A stretch of DNA of 64,000 bases, taken from Caulobacter sp. Root343. Its GTDB lineage: Bacteria; Pseudomonadota; Alphaproteobacteria; Caulobacterales; Caulobacteraceae. A model generated the notes under the pieces. The model saw only the letters and a list, made by a program, of their open reading frames with translations. It had not been told where the DNA came from and did no database searches. The position numbers and the translations under genes were made by a program. Below are positions 1 to 7,862 of the stretch, one piece after another; position 1 is the first letter of the stretch, and the number at the start of each line of letters is the position of its first letter. Location of the stretch: positions 62,899 through 126,898 of the forward strand of contig NZ_LMDF01000007.1 in NCBI RefSeq assembly GCF_001425745.1, written 5' to 3'.

Positions 1-112
1 CGTTCAGATAGGTCTCGGCCTCGACCACCTCGTCCTGGGCGCGAGCCGAGAAGGCGTTGAAGGCCAGGCTGGTGGCGGCGGCGCCAAGGAAGCTTCTGCG
101 GGAAAAGGACAT
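1..112 (-). CDS. Tat-exported protein, N-terminal fragment (runs off the left edge)
   Basis: Only the first 37 codons are in the window. They start at the ATG whose complement lies at 110-112 and read away from rplM. The peptide begins with a twin-arginine signal (SRRSFLGAAA followed by a small hydrophobic stretch and an ARAQ-like cleavage site), so the product is probably exported folded through Tat. The mature part (DEVVEAETYLN) is too short to assign to a family. The gene is divergent from rplM, and a 16-bp perfect palindrome with an internal TATAAT lies 72 bp upstream of its start, which suggests it is specifically regulated. Function is unknown from what is visible. Confidence 0.7.
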   Translation of the reverse strand, partial: MSFSRRSFLGAAATSLAFNAFSARAQDEVVEAETYLN

Positions 113-183
113 GGATCGCGCCCGTGCATGAGGTGACTGCTCGGGCTATGCCCGCCATTGATGACGGTTCGAACAAGGTGTTG

Positions 184-199
184 CGGTATTATAATACCG
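184..199. promoter_or_regulatory. 16-bp perfect palindrome, probable operator/promoter
   Basis: CGGTATTATAATACCG is perfectly self-complementary and contains TATAAT on both strands. It sits in an AT-rich patch of an otherwise GC-rich genome, between the Tat-protein start at 112 and rplM. A weaker related sequence (TTGTATTATATAG) follows about 20 bp to the right. The GTATTATAATAC core resembles operators of the FadR branch of GntR regulators; that assignment is an inference. Confidence 0.55.
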
Positions 200-254
200 T
201 ATGCCATATCACATTGTATTATATAGCTTTTGTAAGTTTCTCGGCTCGCTGTTG

Positions 255-283
255 TTGACAGTCCGCGAACCCTCCTGTACCTG
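255..283 (+). promoter_or_regulatory. Candidate promoter of rplM-rpsI
   Basis: A perfect -35 TTGACA (255-260) is followed after 17 bp by a poor -10 (TACCTG, 278-283). It lies 67 bp upstream of the rplM ATG, a sensible leader length. The -10 is weak, so confidence is low. Confidence 0.35.
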
Positions 284-349
284 CCGCGCCTCACACGGAC
301 GAAGCCGGCTTTCTCGGGTTCGGACGCCTAGAAATTACGGATCAATCCC

Positions 350-823
350 ATGCAAAAGACCACGGCTTCCCTGAAGCCCGCCGAGGTCGAGAAGAAGTGG
401 ATCGTGGTCGACGCCCAGGACGCCGTTGTCGGTCGTCTGGCGACGTTCATCGCCATGCGTCTTCGCGGCAAGCACCGTCCTGACTACACCCCGCACGTCG
501 ACTGCGGCGACTTCGTCGTCGTGATCAACGCCGACAAGGTGAAGTTCACCGGCAAGAAGCTGGACGACAAGGTCTACTATCGCCACACCGGTCACCCGGG
601 CGGCGTCAAGTCGACCACTCCGCGCAAGGTTCTGGGCGGCAAGTTCCCGGAACGCGTCCTGGAAAAGGCCGTCGAGCGCATGCTGCCGAAGGAAAGCCCG
701 CTTGCTCGCAAGCAGCTGACCCACCTGCTCATCTACAACAACGGCGAGCACCCGCACCAAGCGCAAAGCCCGGAAGTCGTCGACTTCGCGGCGCGCAACG
801 CCAAGAACACCCGGAGCATCTAA
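350..823 (+). CDS. rplM: Large ribosomal subunit protein uL13
   Basis: This 157-residue protein is L13, an early-assembling protein of the 50S subunit that contacts 23S rRNA. Recognisable family segments are [16 protein letters not shown] near the N-terminus, [18 protein letters not shown], the YRHTGHPGG motif, and a [15 protein letters not shown] block. It is about 15 residues longer than the enterobacterial protein at the C-terminus, which is normal for alphaproteobacteria. It is followed after 3 bp by rpsI, the conserved bacterial rplM-rpsI pair, so both are translated from one message and end at the terminator near 1322-1353. Confidence 0.98.
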   Translation: MQKTTASLKPAEVEKKWIVVDAQDAVVGRLATFIAMRLRGKHRPDYTPHVDCGDFVVVINADKVKFTGKKLDDKVYYRHTGHPGGVKSTTPRKVLGGKFPERVLEKAVERMLPKESPLARKQLTHLLIYNNGEHPHQAQSPEVVDFAARNAKNTRSI

Positions 824-826
824 GCC

Positions 827-1297
827 ATGACCGACGCACAAGGCTTTGACGCGCTGGCCAGCCTGTCCAGCAACCCGGTGGCCGCTTCGGTGGAACCCCA
901 GATCGACGCCCAAGGCCGCGCCTACGCGACCGGCAAGCGTAAGAACGCGATCGCTCGCGTCTGGATCAAGCCGGGCAAGGGTTCGATCACCATCAACGGC
1001 CGGGACCAGGAAGTTTACTTCGCCCGTCCGGTGCTGCGCATGATGATCGCCCAGCCCCTGGAAGTGACCGAGCGCCTCGGTCAGTTCGACGTCGTCGTGA
1101 CCGTGGAAGGCTCGGGCCTCTCGGGCCAAGCCGGCGCCATCCGTCACGGCCTGTCCAAGGCCCTGACCCTTTACGAGCCCGGCCTGCGCCCGGTCCTGAA
1201 GCCGCACGGCTTCCTGACCCGCGACAGCCGCGTGGTCGAGCGTAAGAAGTACGGCAAGGCCAAGGCCCGTCGTAGCTTCCAGTTCTCGAAGCGCTAA
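827..1297 (+). CDS. rpsI: Small ribosomal subunit protein uS9
   Basis: This 156-residue protein is S9 of the 30S subunit. Its C-terminal tail reaches the P-site tRNA. The family core starts at [18 protein letters not shown] (about residues 25-42), continues through the [17 protein letters not shown] segment, and ends in the diagnostic [17 protein letters not shown] tail with the invariant terminal SKR. The first 24 or so residues are a poorly conserved acidic extension seen in alphaproteobacterial S9. Only 3 bp separate it from rplM, and a strong intrinsic terminator follows within 30 bp, so the pair forms a closed transcription unit. Confidence 0.98.
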   Translation: MTDAQGFDALASLSSNPVAASVEPQIDAQGRAYATGKRKNAIARVWIKPGKGSITINGRDQEVYFARPVLRMMIAQPLEVTERLGQFDVVVTVEGSGLSGQAGAIRHGLSKALTLYEPGLRPVLKPHGFLTRDSRVVERKKYGKAKARRSFQFSKR

Positions 1298-1321
1298 ACG
1301 CGGCTCGCACGCGTTTGGAAG

Positions 1322-1353
1322 AGGGCGCTTCGGTTATCCGAAGCGCCCTTTTT
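1322..1353 (+). terminator. Intrinsic terminator of rplM-rpsI
   Basis: A 12-bp perfect stem (1322-1333 with 1338-1349) closes on the tetraloop TTAT and is followed by a T-rich run. It lies 25 bp after the rpsI stop. Confidence 0.9.
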
Positions 1354-1391
1354 CTTGTCCATTCCATCTCTTGTCTGGATCGGAGTCCGCC

Positions 1392-2345
1392 ATGGCGAAC
1401 GCCCCCAAGGTCTTCATCGACGGCGAAGCTGGCACGACCGGCCTGCAGATCCGCGAGCGGCTGACTGACCGCACCGACCTGCAGCTGGTCTCGATCGATC
1501 CCGACAAGCGCAAGGACGCCGCCGCCCGCGCCGAGATGCTGAATGGCGCCGACGCCGTGATCCTGTGCCTGCCCGATGAGGCGGCCAAGGAAGCCGTGTC
1601 GCTGGTGACCAACCCCGACACCGTGATCATCGACGCCTCGACCGCCTATCGCACCGCCGAGGGCTGGGCCTATGGCTTCGCCGAACTCGATAGCGAGCAA
1701 CGGGGCAAGATCGCCGCGTCCAAGCGCATCTCCAATCCGGGCTGCTATCCGACCGGCGCCATCGCCCTGACGCGGCCGCTGGTCTCGGCCGGCATCCTGC
1801 CGCCGGAGCTGCCGGTCTCGTACAACGCCGTCTCGGGCTATAGCGGCGGCGGCAAGGCGATGATCGCCGAGTTCGAGGACGAGGGCGCCGCCAACCACAC
1901 CAAGGTCCCGTATCGCATCTACGGGCTGTCGATGAGCCACAAGCACGTGCCGGAGATGCAGAAGCACGGCGGCCTGCTGAACCGGCCGATCTTCATGCCG
2001 GCCGTGGGCCGTTATCTCCAGGGCATGATCGTCGAGATGCCGCTGTACTTCTCGACCCTGAACGGCGCGCCGTCGCTGGGCGACATCCACGCCGCGCTCT
2101 GCAAGCACTACAAGGGCGAGAAGTTCGTCGAGGTCGCCTCGCTGGAGGAGGCCAAGGGTCTGTCGACCCTGGATCCCGAGGGCCTGAACGGCACCAATCG
2201 TCTGAAGCTGTTCGTGTTCGGCTCGGACACCAGCGGCCAGGCGCGCCTGGTGGCCTTGCTCGACAACCTGGGCAAGGGCGCGTCGGGCGCGGCGGTTCAG
2301 AATCTGAACATCGCCCTAGGCCTGAAGGAAGACGCGGGCCTGTAG
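1392..2345 (+). CDS. argC: N-acetyl-gamma-glutamyl-phosphate reductase (short type)
   Basis: The enzyme reduces N-acetylglutamyl phosphate to N-acetylglutamate semialdehyde with NADPH, the third step of arginine synthesis, in the cytosol. The N-terminus ([19 protein letters not shown]) is the Rossmann loop. [17 protein letters not shown] carries the catalytic Cys at residue 118, and the [10 protein letters not shown] block supplies the active-site His. At 317 residues it belongs to the short ArgC subtype (TIGR01851-like), distinct from the approximately 345-residue form. The start at 1392 is preferred over an in-frame ATG at 1371 because it has the GGAG ribosome site at 1382-1385 and removes seven unconserved residues. 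Confidence 0.95.
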   Translation: MANAPKVFIDGEAGTTGLQIRERLTDRTDLQLVSIDPDKRKDAAARAEMLNGADAVILCLPDEAAKEAVSLVTNPDTVIIDASTAYRTAEGWAYGFAELDSEQRGKIAASKRISNPGCYPTGAIALTRPLVSAGILPPELPVSYNAVSGYSGGGKAMIAEFEDEGAANHTKVPYRIYGLSMSHKHVPEMQKHGGLLNRPIFMPAVGRYLQGMIVEMPLYFSTLNGAPSLGDIHAALCKHYKGEKFVEVASLEEAKGLSTLDPEGLNGTNRLKLFVFGSDTSGQARLVALLDNLGKGASGAAVQNLNIALGLKEDAGL

Positions 2346-2355
2346 TCCTCGGCGT

Positions 2356-2991
2356 CTACACCCGCCAGCGGTAGTGGCCGGCGGGTTTGTGCAGCTTGAA
2401 CATCCACAGTGGCTCCTCGCGGACGCCGTCGCCGATGTTGTGCGCCACGCGCGCATGCTGCGGGCCGTCGACCACCACGCCCAAGTGTGGACGGCCGCCG
2501 GCGGCCAGCCGCCAGGTCAATACGTCGCCGGGCTGGGGCGCCTCGAAGCCGTCGCCGCCGAACGGCCCCGAGCCGGCGATGGTCAGCCTGGCGTCCTGGC
2601 GCGCGAGGAACGTCTCCAGATTCAACACCCGCCGATGGTCGATATTGGCGTCCGGCGCGGTCAGACCCCACGCCCGGCGCGAGGGATAGGCCTCGAAGGC
2701 GCGGACCATGTCTTCATGCACACGCTTTTGCAGGTCGATGTTCCAGGCGTCACGGGCGGCGCGGATCAACACGTCCGAGCAGACGCCACGGGTGCGCAGC
2801 ACGTCGCCGTTCGGATAGCCGATCGACCGGTAGCTGGGATCGTAATCGACCGTGACCCCGATCTGCGCGCGGGCGGCGGCGGCCAGCTTGGCGCCCGCGT
2901 TCGGGATCAAGGCATGGCTGAGCCCGCCGCGCACCAGGAACGGCGTGGCGGCGAACATTCCCAAAGCTGTCCGACGGTCGAGCGTAAGCAT
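2356..2991 (-). CDS. DUF1287 family exported protein
   Basis: This 211-residue protein starts with a Tat-like signal (LDRRTALGMFAATPFLV). The mature part has the DUF1287 landmarks in order: ARAQIGVTVDYDPSYRSIGYPNG, TRGVCSDVLIRA, DLQKRVHEDM, NIDHRRVLNLETF, PGDVLTWRL, PHLGVVVDG and HNIGDG. The conserved Cys and the two His regions resemble an NlpC/P60-like cysteine-hydrolase fold, so a periplasmic cell-wall role is plausible, but no activity is established for the family. The start at 2991 is chosen because the upstream 25 in-frame codons overlap the neighbouring soxR and precede the signal peptide. It is convergent with argC, 10 bp apart. Confidence 0.8.
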   Translation of the reverse strand: MLTLDRRTALGMFAATPFLVRGGLSHALIPNAGAKLAAAARAQIGVTVDYDPSYRSIGYPNGDVLRTRGVCSDVLIRAARDAWNIDLQKRVHEDMVRAFEAYPSRRAWGLTAPDANIDHRRVLNLETFLARQDARLTIAGSGPFGGDGFEAPQPGDVLTWRLAAGGRPHLGVVVDGPQHARVAHNIGDGVREEPLWMFKLHKPAGHYRWRV

Positions 2992-3052
2992 GGCGCGGAA
3001 GCTTAACCGCGATCCTGGCGACTTTTGGGCGAACGCGGGTCTTTGCGCGATC

Positions 3053-3511
3053 TTAGTTGTCTTCAACCTCCAGAAGACGTGGGCCGGAGCCGCCAGCGCC
3101 TAGGGCGTCTCCCGGATTGCGGAGTGGGCAGGCGGTCAGCGACAGGCATCCGCAGCCGATGCAATCGCCCAACTGATCGCGCAACTGGGAGAGGCGGCGA
3201 ATGCGGACATCCAGCTCGTCGCGCCAGCTGGTGGAAAGTGTCTTCCAGTCGTCGGCGCTGGGTGCGCGGTCGTCGGGCAGGGCGGCCAACGCTTCGCGAA
3301 TTTCAGAGAGAGGCATGCCGGTGCGTTGAGCCACCTTGATCACCGCCACACGCCGCAGCACGCCGCGTGGATAGCGCCGCTGGTTGCCATCGGTGCGCAG
3401 GCTGCGGATCAGTCCCTTGGCCTCGTAAAAATGTAAGGCGGAAACGGCGACGCCACTACGCTTGGCGACTTCGCCGATGCTCAGTGTCGGAGGCGAAGAG
3501 GATTTCGACAT
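3053..3511 (-). CDS. soxR: SoxR-type redox-sensing MerR-family activator
   Basis: This 152-residue protein has an N-terminal MerR winged helix ([21 protein letters not shown]), a dimerisation helix, and a C-terminal [2Fe-2S] cluster loop with four cysteines at 117, 120, 122 and 128 in the spacing CIGCGC-x5-C. This is the SoxR signature. The oxidised cluster switches the regulator into an activator by untwisting promoters with a long spacer. In non-enteric bacteria SoxR usually responds to redox-cycling metabolites and controls a few genes directly, without SoxS. No soxS is nearby. It is divergent from the small monooxygenase gene at 3585, with a soxbox between them. Confidence 0.95.
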   Translation of the reverse strand: MSKSSSPPTLSIGEVAKRSGVAVSALHFYEAKGLIRSLRTDGNQRRYPRGVLRRVAVIKVAQRTGMPLSEIREALAALPDDRAPSADDWKTLSTSWRDELDVRIRRLSQLRDQLGDCIGCGCLSLTACPLRNPGDALGAGGSGPRLLEVEDN

Positions 3512-3517
3512 GGGCGC

Positions 3518-3548
3518 TTGACCTCAACTATGGTTGAGGTTTTACAGG
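3518..3548 (+). promoter_or_regulatory. Soxbox promoter with 19-bp spacer
   Basis: A perfect dyad CCTCAAC-TATG-GTTGAGG occupies 3522-3539 and closely matches the enterobacterial soxbox. It is framed by a -35 TTGACC (3518-3523) and a -10 TACAGG (3543-3548) with a 19-bp spacer, the geometry that MerR-family activators need. It points towards the gene at 3585 and overlaps the soxR upstream region, so soxR is probably autoregulated too. Confidence 0.88.
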
Positions 3549-3584
3549 AGAGGCTCCTCAACAGGCAACCGCCCAGGAGCTTTC

Positions 3585-3935
3585 ATGACCCTCGCCGCTC
3601 AAGACCAAGTCGCTGACGCCGTCCAGTCGGCCAAGCCGGCGCTCAGCATCAGCGTCATCCGGATCAAGCCAGGCCACTTCGAAGAGTTCATGGCCCTTCA
3701 GATCGCGCATCTGGAGCGTATCCGCGGCACGGTTCCGGGCGTGCGCGGCGGTCGGTTGTTCAAGTCGTCCGAGAAAAATACGATCGTCTTCGTGTCGGCC
3801 TTCGAGACGGCGGAGGACAGCGAGCGATTCCGGCAAGACCCGCGGTTCCGCGAGCACCTGATCCGCGCCGGCGCGCTGATCGAGAGCAACGAAGCCTTGT
3901 CGGTCGAGCTGGCTTACGAGATCGGTGTGATCTGA
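3585..3935 (+). CDS. Antibiotic-biosynthesis-monooxygenase (ABM) domain protein, SoxR target
   Basis: This 116-residue protein has a single ferredoxin-like ABM fold covering about residues 22-112 (SISVIRIKPGHFEEFMALQIAH, then GVRGGRLFKS, then IVFVSAFETAEDSERFRQDPRFREHL). Relatives are cofactor-free quinone or polyketide monooxygenases or haem-degrading enzymes; the substrate cannot be read from the sequence. The start at 3585 has a CAGGAGC ribosome site 5 bp upstream and excludes 17 unlikely codons that would overlap the soxbox. Its position behind a soxbox implies induction by redox-cycling compounds, so detoxification of a quinone-like molecule is a reasonable guess. Confidence 0.82.
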   Translation: MTLAAQDQVADAVQSAKPALSISVIRIKPGHFEEFMALQIAHLERIRGTVPGVRGGRLFKSSEKNTIVFVSAFETAEDSERFRQDPRFREHLIRAGALIESNEALSVELAYEIGVI

Positions 3936-3954
3936 CGCGGGAGACGTCGCGGCC

Positions 3955-5961
3955 TCAGGGCTGCGACTTCACCATCACGAAGCTGCCCGGCGCGTCCTCG
4001 AGCGGCTTTAAGGGTCCCTTGATTGGATCGCGAGCCGGAATTTGGCTGCCCGAACGCGCCCTCAGCCACGCGGCCCAATGCGGCCACCAGGAGCCGGGAT
4101 GCTCCTCCGCGCTCGCAATCCAGTCGCCGACGTCGCCGGGCAAGCCGTCGTTGGTCCAGTGCTGGTACTTCTTGGCGTCCGGGTGATTGATCACCCCGGC
4201 GATGTGGCCGGAGCCAGCCATGGTGAAGGTCACCGGTCCGCCGAAGGCCTTGGCCCCGCGATAGACGCTGCGGAACGGCGCGATGTGGTCGTCCTTGGAC
4301 GACTGGACATAGATCGGGGTTTTCACCTTCGACAGGTCCAGTTGCTCGCCGCCCAGGCTGAGCTTACCCGTGGTCAGAGCGTTATCCTTGTAGAAGTTGC
4401 GCAGATAGAACAGGTGCAACGACTTGGGCATCCGCGTCTGATCGGCGTTCCAGAACAGCAGGTCGAAGGGGCGGGGCTCCTTGCCCATCAAATAGTTGCT
4501 GACGAAGAACGACCAGATCAGGTCATTGCCGCGCAGCGCATTGAACGTGTCGGCCATCGACTGGCTGGGCAGGAAGCCGCCAGCGGCGTCCATCTGCTGT
4601 TCGATCGACTGCAGCCATTCCTCGTTGGTGAACAGCAAGAGGTCGCCGGCCTCGGCGAAGTCCTGCTGCGCGGCGAAGAAGGTGGCCGAGTTGATCCGCT
4701 TGTCGCCGCGCGCCGCCATGTGGGCCAGGGCGACGGACAACAGCGTGCCGCCAATGCAGTAGCCGACCGTGTTGACCCTATCGACGCCGCACTGGGTCAT
4801 GACCTGCTGCGTCGCGTCGTAGATGCCCTCGAACATGTAGTCCTCGAAGGTCTTGGCCGCGAGATTCTGGTCCGGATTGACCCAGGAGGCGACGAACACC
4901 GTGAAGCCCTGGCCGGTCAGCCAGCGGATCATCGAGTTCTCGGGGCGCAGGTCCAGGATGTAGAACTTGTTGATCCACGGCGGGAAGATCAGCAGCGGGA
5001 TCTCGTTGACCGTCTCGGTGGTCGGATTGAACTGCAGCAGCTGCAGGATGTCGTTCTGGTAGACGACCTTGCCCGGAGCTGTGGCGACATTCTCCCCGAC
5101 CTTGAACTTGGCCAGGTCTGTTTGGCTGATCGCCAATTGGCCGCCGCCACGATCGAGGTCGGCCGCGAAGTTCTCCATGCCGCGCACCAGGCTCTGGCCT
5201 TGTGTCTGCACCACTTCGCGCAGGGCGGCGGGGTTGGAGATCAGGAAGTTCGACGGCGAAAACGCGTCGGTCAGCATCTTGGTGAAGAACTCGACCCGCC
5301 GCTTGCTGGCCGGATCGACGCCGTCGACCTCGGCGATCAGGCCGTTCAGCCAGTTCGACGACAGCAGATAGGACTGCTTCATCAGGTCGAACATCGGGTT
5401 GGACGCCCAGTCGGGATCGTTGAAACGCTTGTCGCCGGCGGCCGGCGCGACGACGGGGGAGACCTCTTCGCCGGCGGCGCGACGGGCGGTCGTTTGCCAA
5501 AGGTCCATGTACTGGCTGAAGAGATCGGCCTGGGCCCGCATCAGTCGGTCGGGCTGGGCCGCCAAGCGGGACATCACCTCGTTCAGGGCCGGGGCGACGT
5601 GGAAAGGATCAGGGCTAAGGGCCGCCGGGCGGTCGGCCTGGCGCAGGGCGGCCTCGGCGATCGCGCCCTGGGCGGTCACCGCGGCGCGCGCCAGGTTGGC
5701 CGACAGGGTCTCGACCATCTTCAGCTGGTCGGGCGAGAGCACGGTCTCGAACGGCGGGAAGGGCGGCGCGCCAGGGTTGGCGCCTCCGGACGCTTGCGGC
5801 CCTGGAGGCGGAGCGGCCGATTCGGCTTTGGGCGGTGGCGCGCCCTCCGACTTGGTCTTGGACTTCGCGGCCTTGGACCCGGCCTTGGCCTTGGGTTCGG
5901 TTGTCTCGACCTTGGGAGCGGCTTTCTTCTTAGGCTTTGAAGCCGCCTTCGCCGTGGCCAT
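3955..5961 (-). CDS. phaC: Class I poly(3-hydroxyalkanoate) synthase
   Basis: This 668-residue enzyme polymerises 3-hydroxyacyl-CoA into storage polyester on granule surfaces. The PhaC_N domain spans roughly residues 150-320 and is followed by the alpha/beta-hydrolase core. The lipase-like box GYCIGG places the catalytic Cys at 402. The Asp (SSKDDHIAP) and His (GSGHIAGVINHP) motifs follow near the C-terminus. The first 75 or so residues are an unusual low-complexity tail rich in Lys, Ala and Pro. The start at 5961 has a GGAGG site 7 bp upstream. Convergent with the monooxygenase gene. No phaA, phaB or phasin gene is adjacent. Confidence 0.95.
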   Translation of the reverse strand: MATAKAASKPKKKAAPKVETTEPKAKAGSKAAKSKTKSEGAPPPKAESAAPPPGPQASGGANPGAPPFPPFETVLSPDQLKMVETLSANLARAAVTAQGAIAEAALRQADRPAALSPDPFHVAPALNEVMSRLAAQPDRLMRAQADLFSQYMDLWQTTARRAAGEEVSPVVAPAAGDKRFNDPDWASNPMFDLMKQSYLLSSNWLNGLIAEVDGVDPASKRRVEFFTKMLTDAFSPSNFLISNPAALREVVQTQGQSLVRGMENFAADLDRGGGQLAISQTDLAKFKVGENVATAPGKVVYQNDILQLLQFNPTTETVNEIPLLIFPPWINKFYILDLRPENSMIRWLTGQGFTVFVASWVNPDQNLAAKTFEDYMFEGIYDATQQVMTQCGVDRVNTVGYCIGGTLLSVALAHMAARGDKRINSATFFAAQQDFAEAGDLLLFTNEEWLQSIEQQMDAAGGFLPSQSMADTFNALRGNDLIWSFFVSNYLMGKEPRPFDLLFWNADQTRMPKSLHLFYLRNFYKDNALTTGKLSLGGEQLDLSKVKTPIYVQSSKDDHIAPFRSVYRGAKAFGGPVTFTMAGSGHIAGVINHPDAKKYQHWTNDGLPGDVGDWIASAEEHPGSWWPHWAAWLRARSGSQIPARDPIKGPLKPLEDAPGSFVMVKSQP

Positions 5962-6051
5962 GAGGTTTCCTCCGCTTGTCCAGGGGCAGTTCGCGAAAAG
6001 CGGCGCCGAACGCCTTTCACTCGCCGCGATCATCGCATAAGACCAGAACCA

Positions 6052-6492
6052 ATGAACGGCGAAACCCGCAAAATCGTACGTATCGCTCTAACCGTCGGCC
6101 TCGCCGCCGGCGCGGCCGCATGCGTCGCCAGCCCGTTCACGACGGCCAAGGTCGATCCCAGCTCGCCCGTCGCCGCCTCGGCGACCGCCGCGGCCAAGAC
6201 CAAGGCCTCCTACCGCAAGTTTTCGGACATTCCGGCGATTCCGACCGACGTCCCGACCGCCGACCAGATCCGCGCGGCCGTCGTCAAGCAACAGGTCGCC
6301 GGTGAGGCTCTGACCAAGGCCGTCGCTCCGGGCACTTGGGAGCTGAAGGACACCGAGGCCTACGCCTCGAAGGCGCGTCGCGAGGTCAAGCCGCCGGCCT
6401 TCGAAGCGCCGACCGACGCCGATCGCGCCGCCACTGAAGCCTTCGCGCGCGCAGCCCGCGGCCGAGCTAGCGCGCCTCCGTCCCAGCCCTGA
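6052..6492 (+). CDS. Putative lipoprotein, unknown function
   Basis: This 146-residue protein has a short basic N-terminus, a hydrophobic segment (IALTVGLAAGAAAC) and a Cys at residue 24 in a lipobox-like position, so it is probably lipidated and anchored in an envelope membrane. The rest is low-complexity and rich in Ala, Lys and Pro, with a SYRKFSDIPAIPTDVPTADQIRAAV segment that recurs in uncharacterised caulobacterial proteins by general impression only. It is divergent from phaC and lies upstream of the aminotransferase with a 112-bp gap. No catalytic motif is visible. Confidence 0.6.
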   Translation: MNGETRKIVRIALTVGLAAGAAACVASPFTTAKVDPSSPVAASATAAAKTKASYRKFSDIPAIPTDVPTADQIRAAVVKQQVAGEALTKAVAPGTWELKDTEAYASKARREVKPPAFEAPTDADRAATEAFARAARGRASAPPSQP

Positions 6493-6604
6493 CAGGGCGA
6501 CGGAGGCATAATCTTCCTTGAACCGGCTTGGCTCGCCCCCGCTTGGGGTCTATCCATGCCCGACTTTCCGCTCCCAAAGCGCCGAAGCGGCGCATAGAGC
6601 CCTC

Positions 6605-7825
6605 ATGAGCACCGATTTCCACCGCATCCGCCGTCTGCCGCCGTACGTCTTCGAAGAGGTCAACAAGATCAAGGCGCGCCTCCGCGCCGAGGGGACCGAC
6701 ATCATCGACTTCGGCATGGGCAATCCGGACATGCCCACGCCACAGCACATCGTCGACAAGCTGATCGAGACGGCGCGCGATCCCAAGGCGGGGCGTTACT
6801 CCGCCTCGAAGGGCATCCCTGGCCTGCGCAAGGCGATGGCCAACTATTACGGCCGCCGCTTCGGCGTGAAGCTGAACCCCGACACCGAGGTGATCGCCAC
6901 CCTCGGATCCAAGGAAGGCTTCGCCAACCTGGCCCAGGCCCTGACCGGTCCGGGCGACGTGATCATCTGCCCGAACCCGGCCTATCCGATCCACGCCTTC
7001 GGCTTCATCATGGCCGGCGGCATCATCCGCCACGTGCCGGCTCTCTCGCCGGAAGAGTACCTGTCCAATATCAGCCGCGCGGTGAAACACTCGGTGCCGC
7101 CGCCCAGCGTGCTGATCCTGTCCTATCCGTCGAATCCGACCGCCCAGTGGGTCGACCTGGACTTTTACAAGGACGCGGTCGCTCTGGCGAAGAAGCACGA
7201 CCTGCTGGTCATCAGCGACGTGGCCTACGGCGAGATCTATTTCGACAACAACCCGCCGCCGTCGATCCTGCAGGTCGAGGGCGCAAAGGACATCGCCGTC
7301 GAGGTCAACTCGCTGTCGAAGACCTACGCCATGGCCGGCTGGCGCGTCGGCATGGTGGTCGGCAACGCCCGCATCTGCGCGGCCCTGGCGCGCGTGAAGT
7401 CGTACCTGGACTACGGGGCCTATACGCCGGTGCAGGTCGCGGCCGCCGCGGCGCTGAACGGTCCGCAGGACTGCGTCGACGAGATCCGCGGCATCTACAA
7501 GAGCCGGCGCGACACCCTGATCAAATCGATGAAGGGCGCGGGTTGGGACATCCCCAATCCGCCGGCCTCGATGTTCGCTTGGGCCAAGATCCCCGAACAG
7601 TACCGCGAGGCCGGCTCGATGCTGTTCTCGCGTCTGCTGATCGAGGAAGCCGGCGTCGCCGTCGCTCCGGGCATCGGCTTCGGCGAATATGGCGAGGGCT
7701 ATGTCCGGATCGGCCTAGTCGAGAACGAGCACCGCATCCGCCAGGCGGCGCGCAACGTGAAGAAATTCATCGCCAACGCCGACACCATCCTGGCCAAGGC
7801 CCACAACACGATGGAACAGGCCTGA
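6605..7825 (+). CDS. alaC: Class I/II aminotransferase, AlaC / LL-DAP aminotransferase-like
   Basis: This 406-residue PLP enzyme shows DFGMGNPDMPTP near the N-terminus, the PNPAYPIHAFG and SYPSNPTAQWVDLDFY segments, ISDVAYGEIYFD for the pyridine-ring Asp and Tyr, and SLSKTYAMAGWRVG with the Schiff-base Lys. The closest described relatives are AlaC (glutamate-pyruvate transaminase) and related LL-diaminopimelate or aspartate aminotransferases. Annotation in this branch varies. It sits 37 bp upstream of hom, a common alphaproteobacterial pairing that fits aspartate-family amino acid metabolism. The start at 6605 begins the conserved FHRIRRLPPYVF segment; the longer in-frame start at 6518 adds 29 unconserved residues. 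Confidence 0.85.
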   Translation: MSTDFHRIRRLPPYVFEEVNKIKARLRAEGTDIIDFGMGNPDMPTPQHIVDKLIETARDPKAGRYSASKGIPGLRKAMANYYGRRFGVKLNPDTEVIATLGSKEGFANLAQALTGPGDVIICPNPAYPIHAFGFIMAGGIIRHVPALSPEEYLSNISRAVKHSVPPPSVLILSYPSNPTAQWVDLDFYKDAVALAKKHDLLVISDVAYGEIYFDNNPPPSILQVEGAKDIAVEVNSLSKTYAMAGWRVGMVVGNARICAALARVKSYLDYGAYTPVQVAAAAALNGPQDCVDEIRGIYKSRRDTLIKSMKGAGWDIPNPPASMFAWAKIPEQYREAGSMLFSRLLIEEAGVAVAPGIGFGEYGEGYVRIGLVENEHRIRQAARNVKKFIANADTILAKAHNTMEQA

Positions 7826-7862
7826 ACAGGGCTCGTCCGGACGGCGTAACGAGGATTCGAAG

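Noticed and set aside
4042..5940. 632-codon open frame antisense to phaC
   Set aside because: Same GC-bias shadow; phaC is unambiguous on the other strand.
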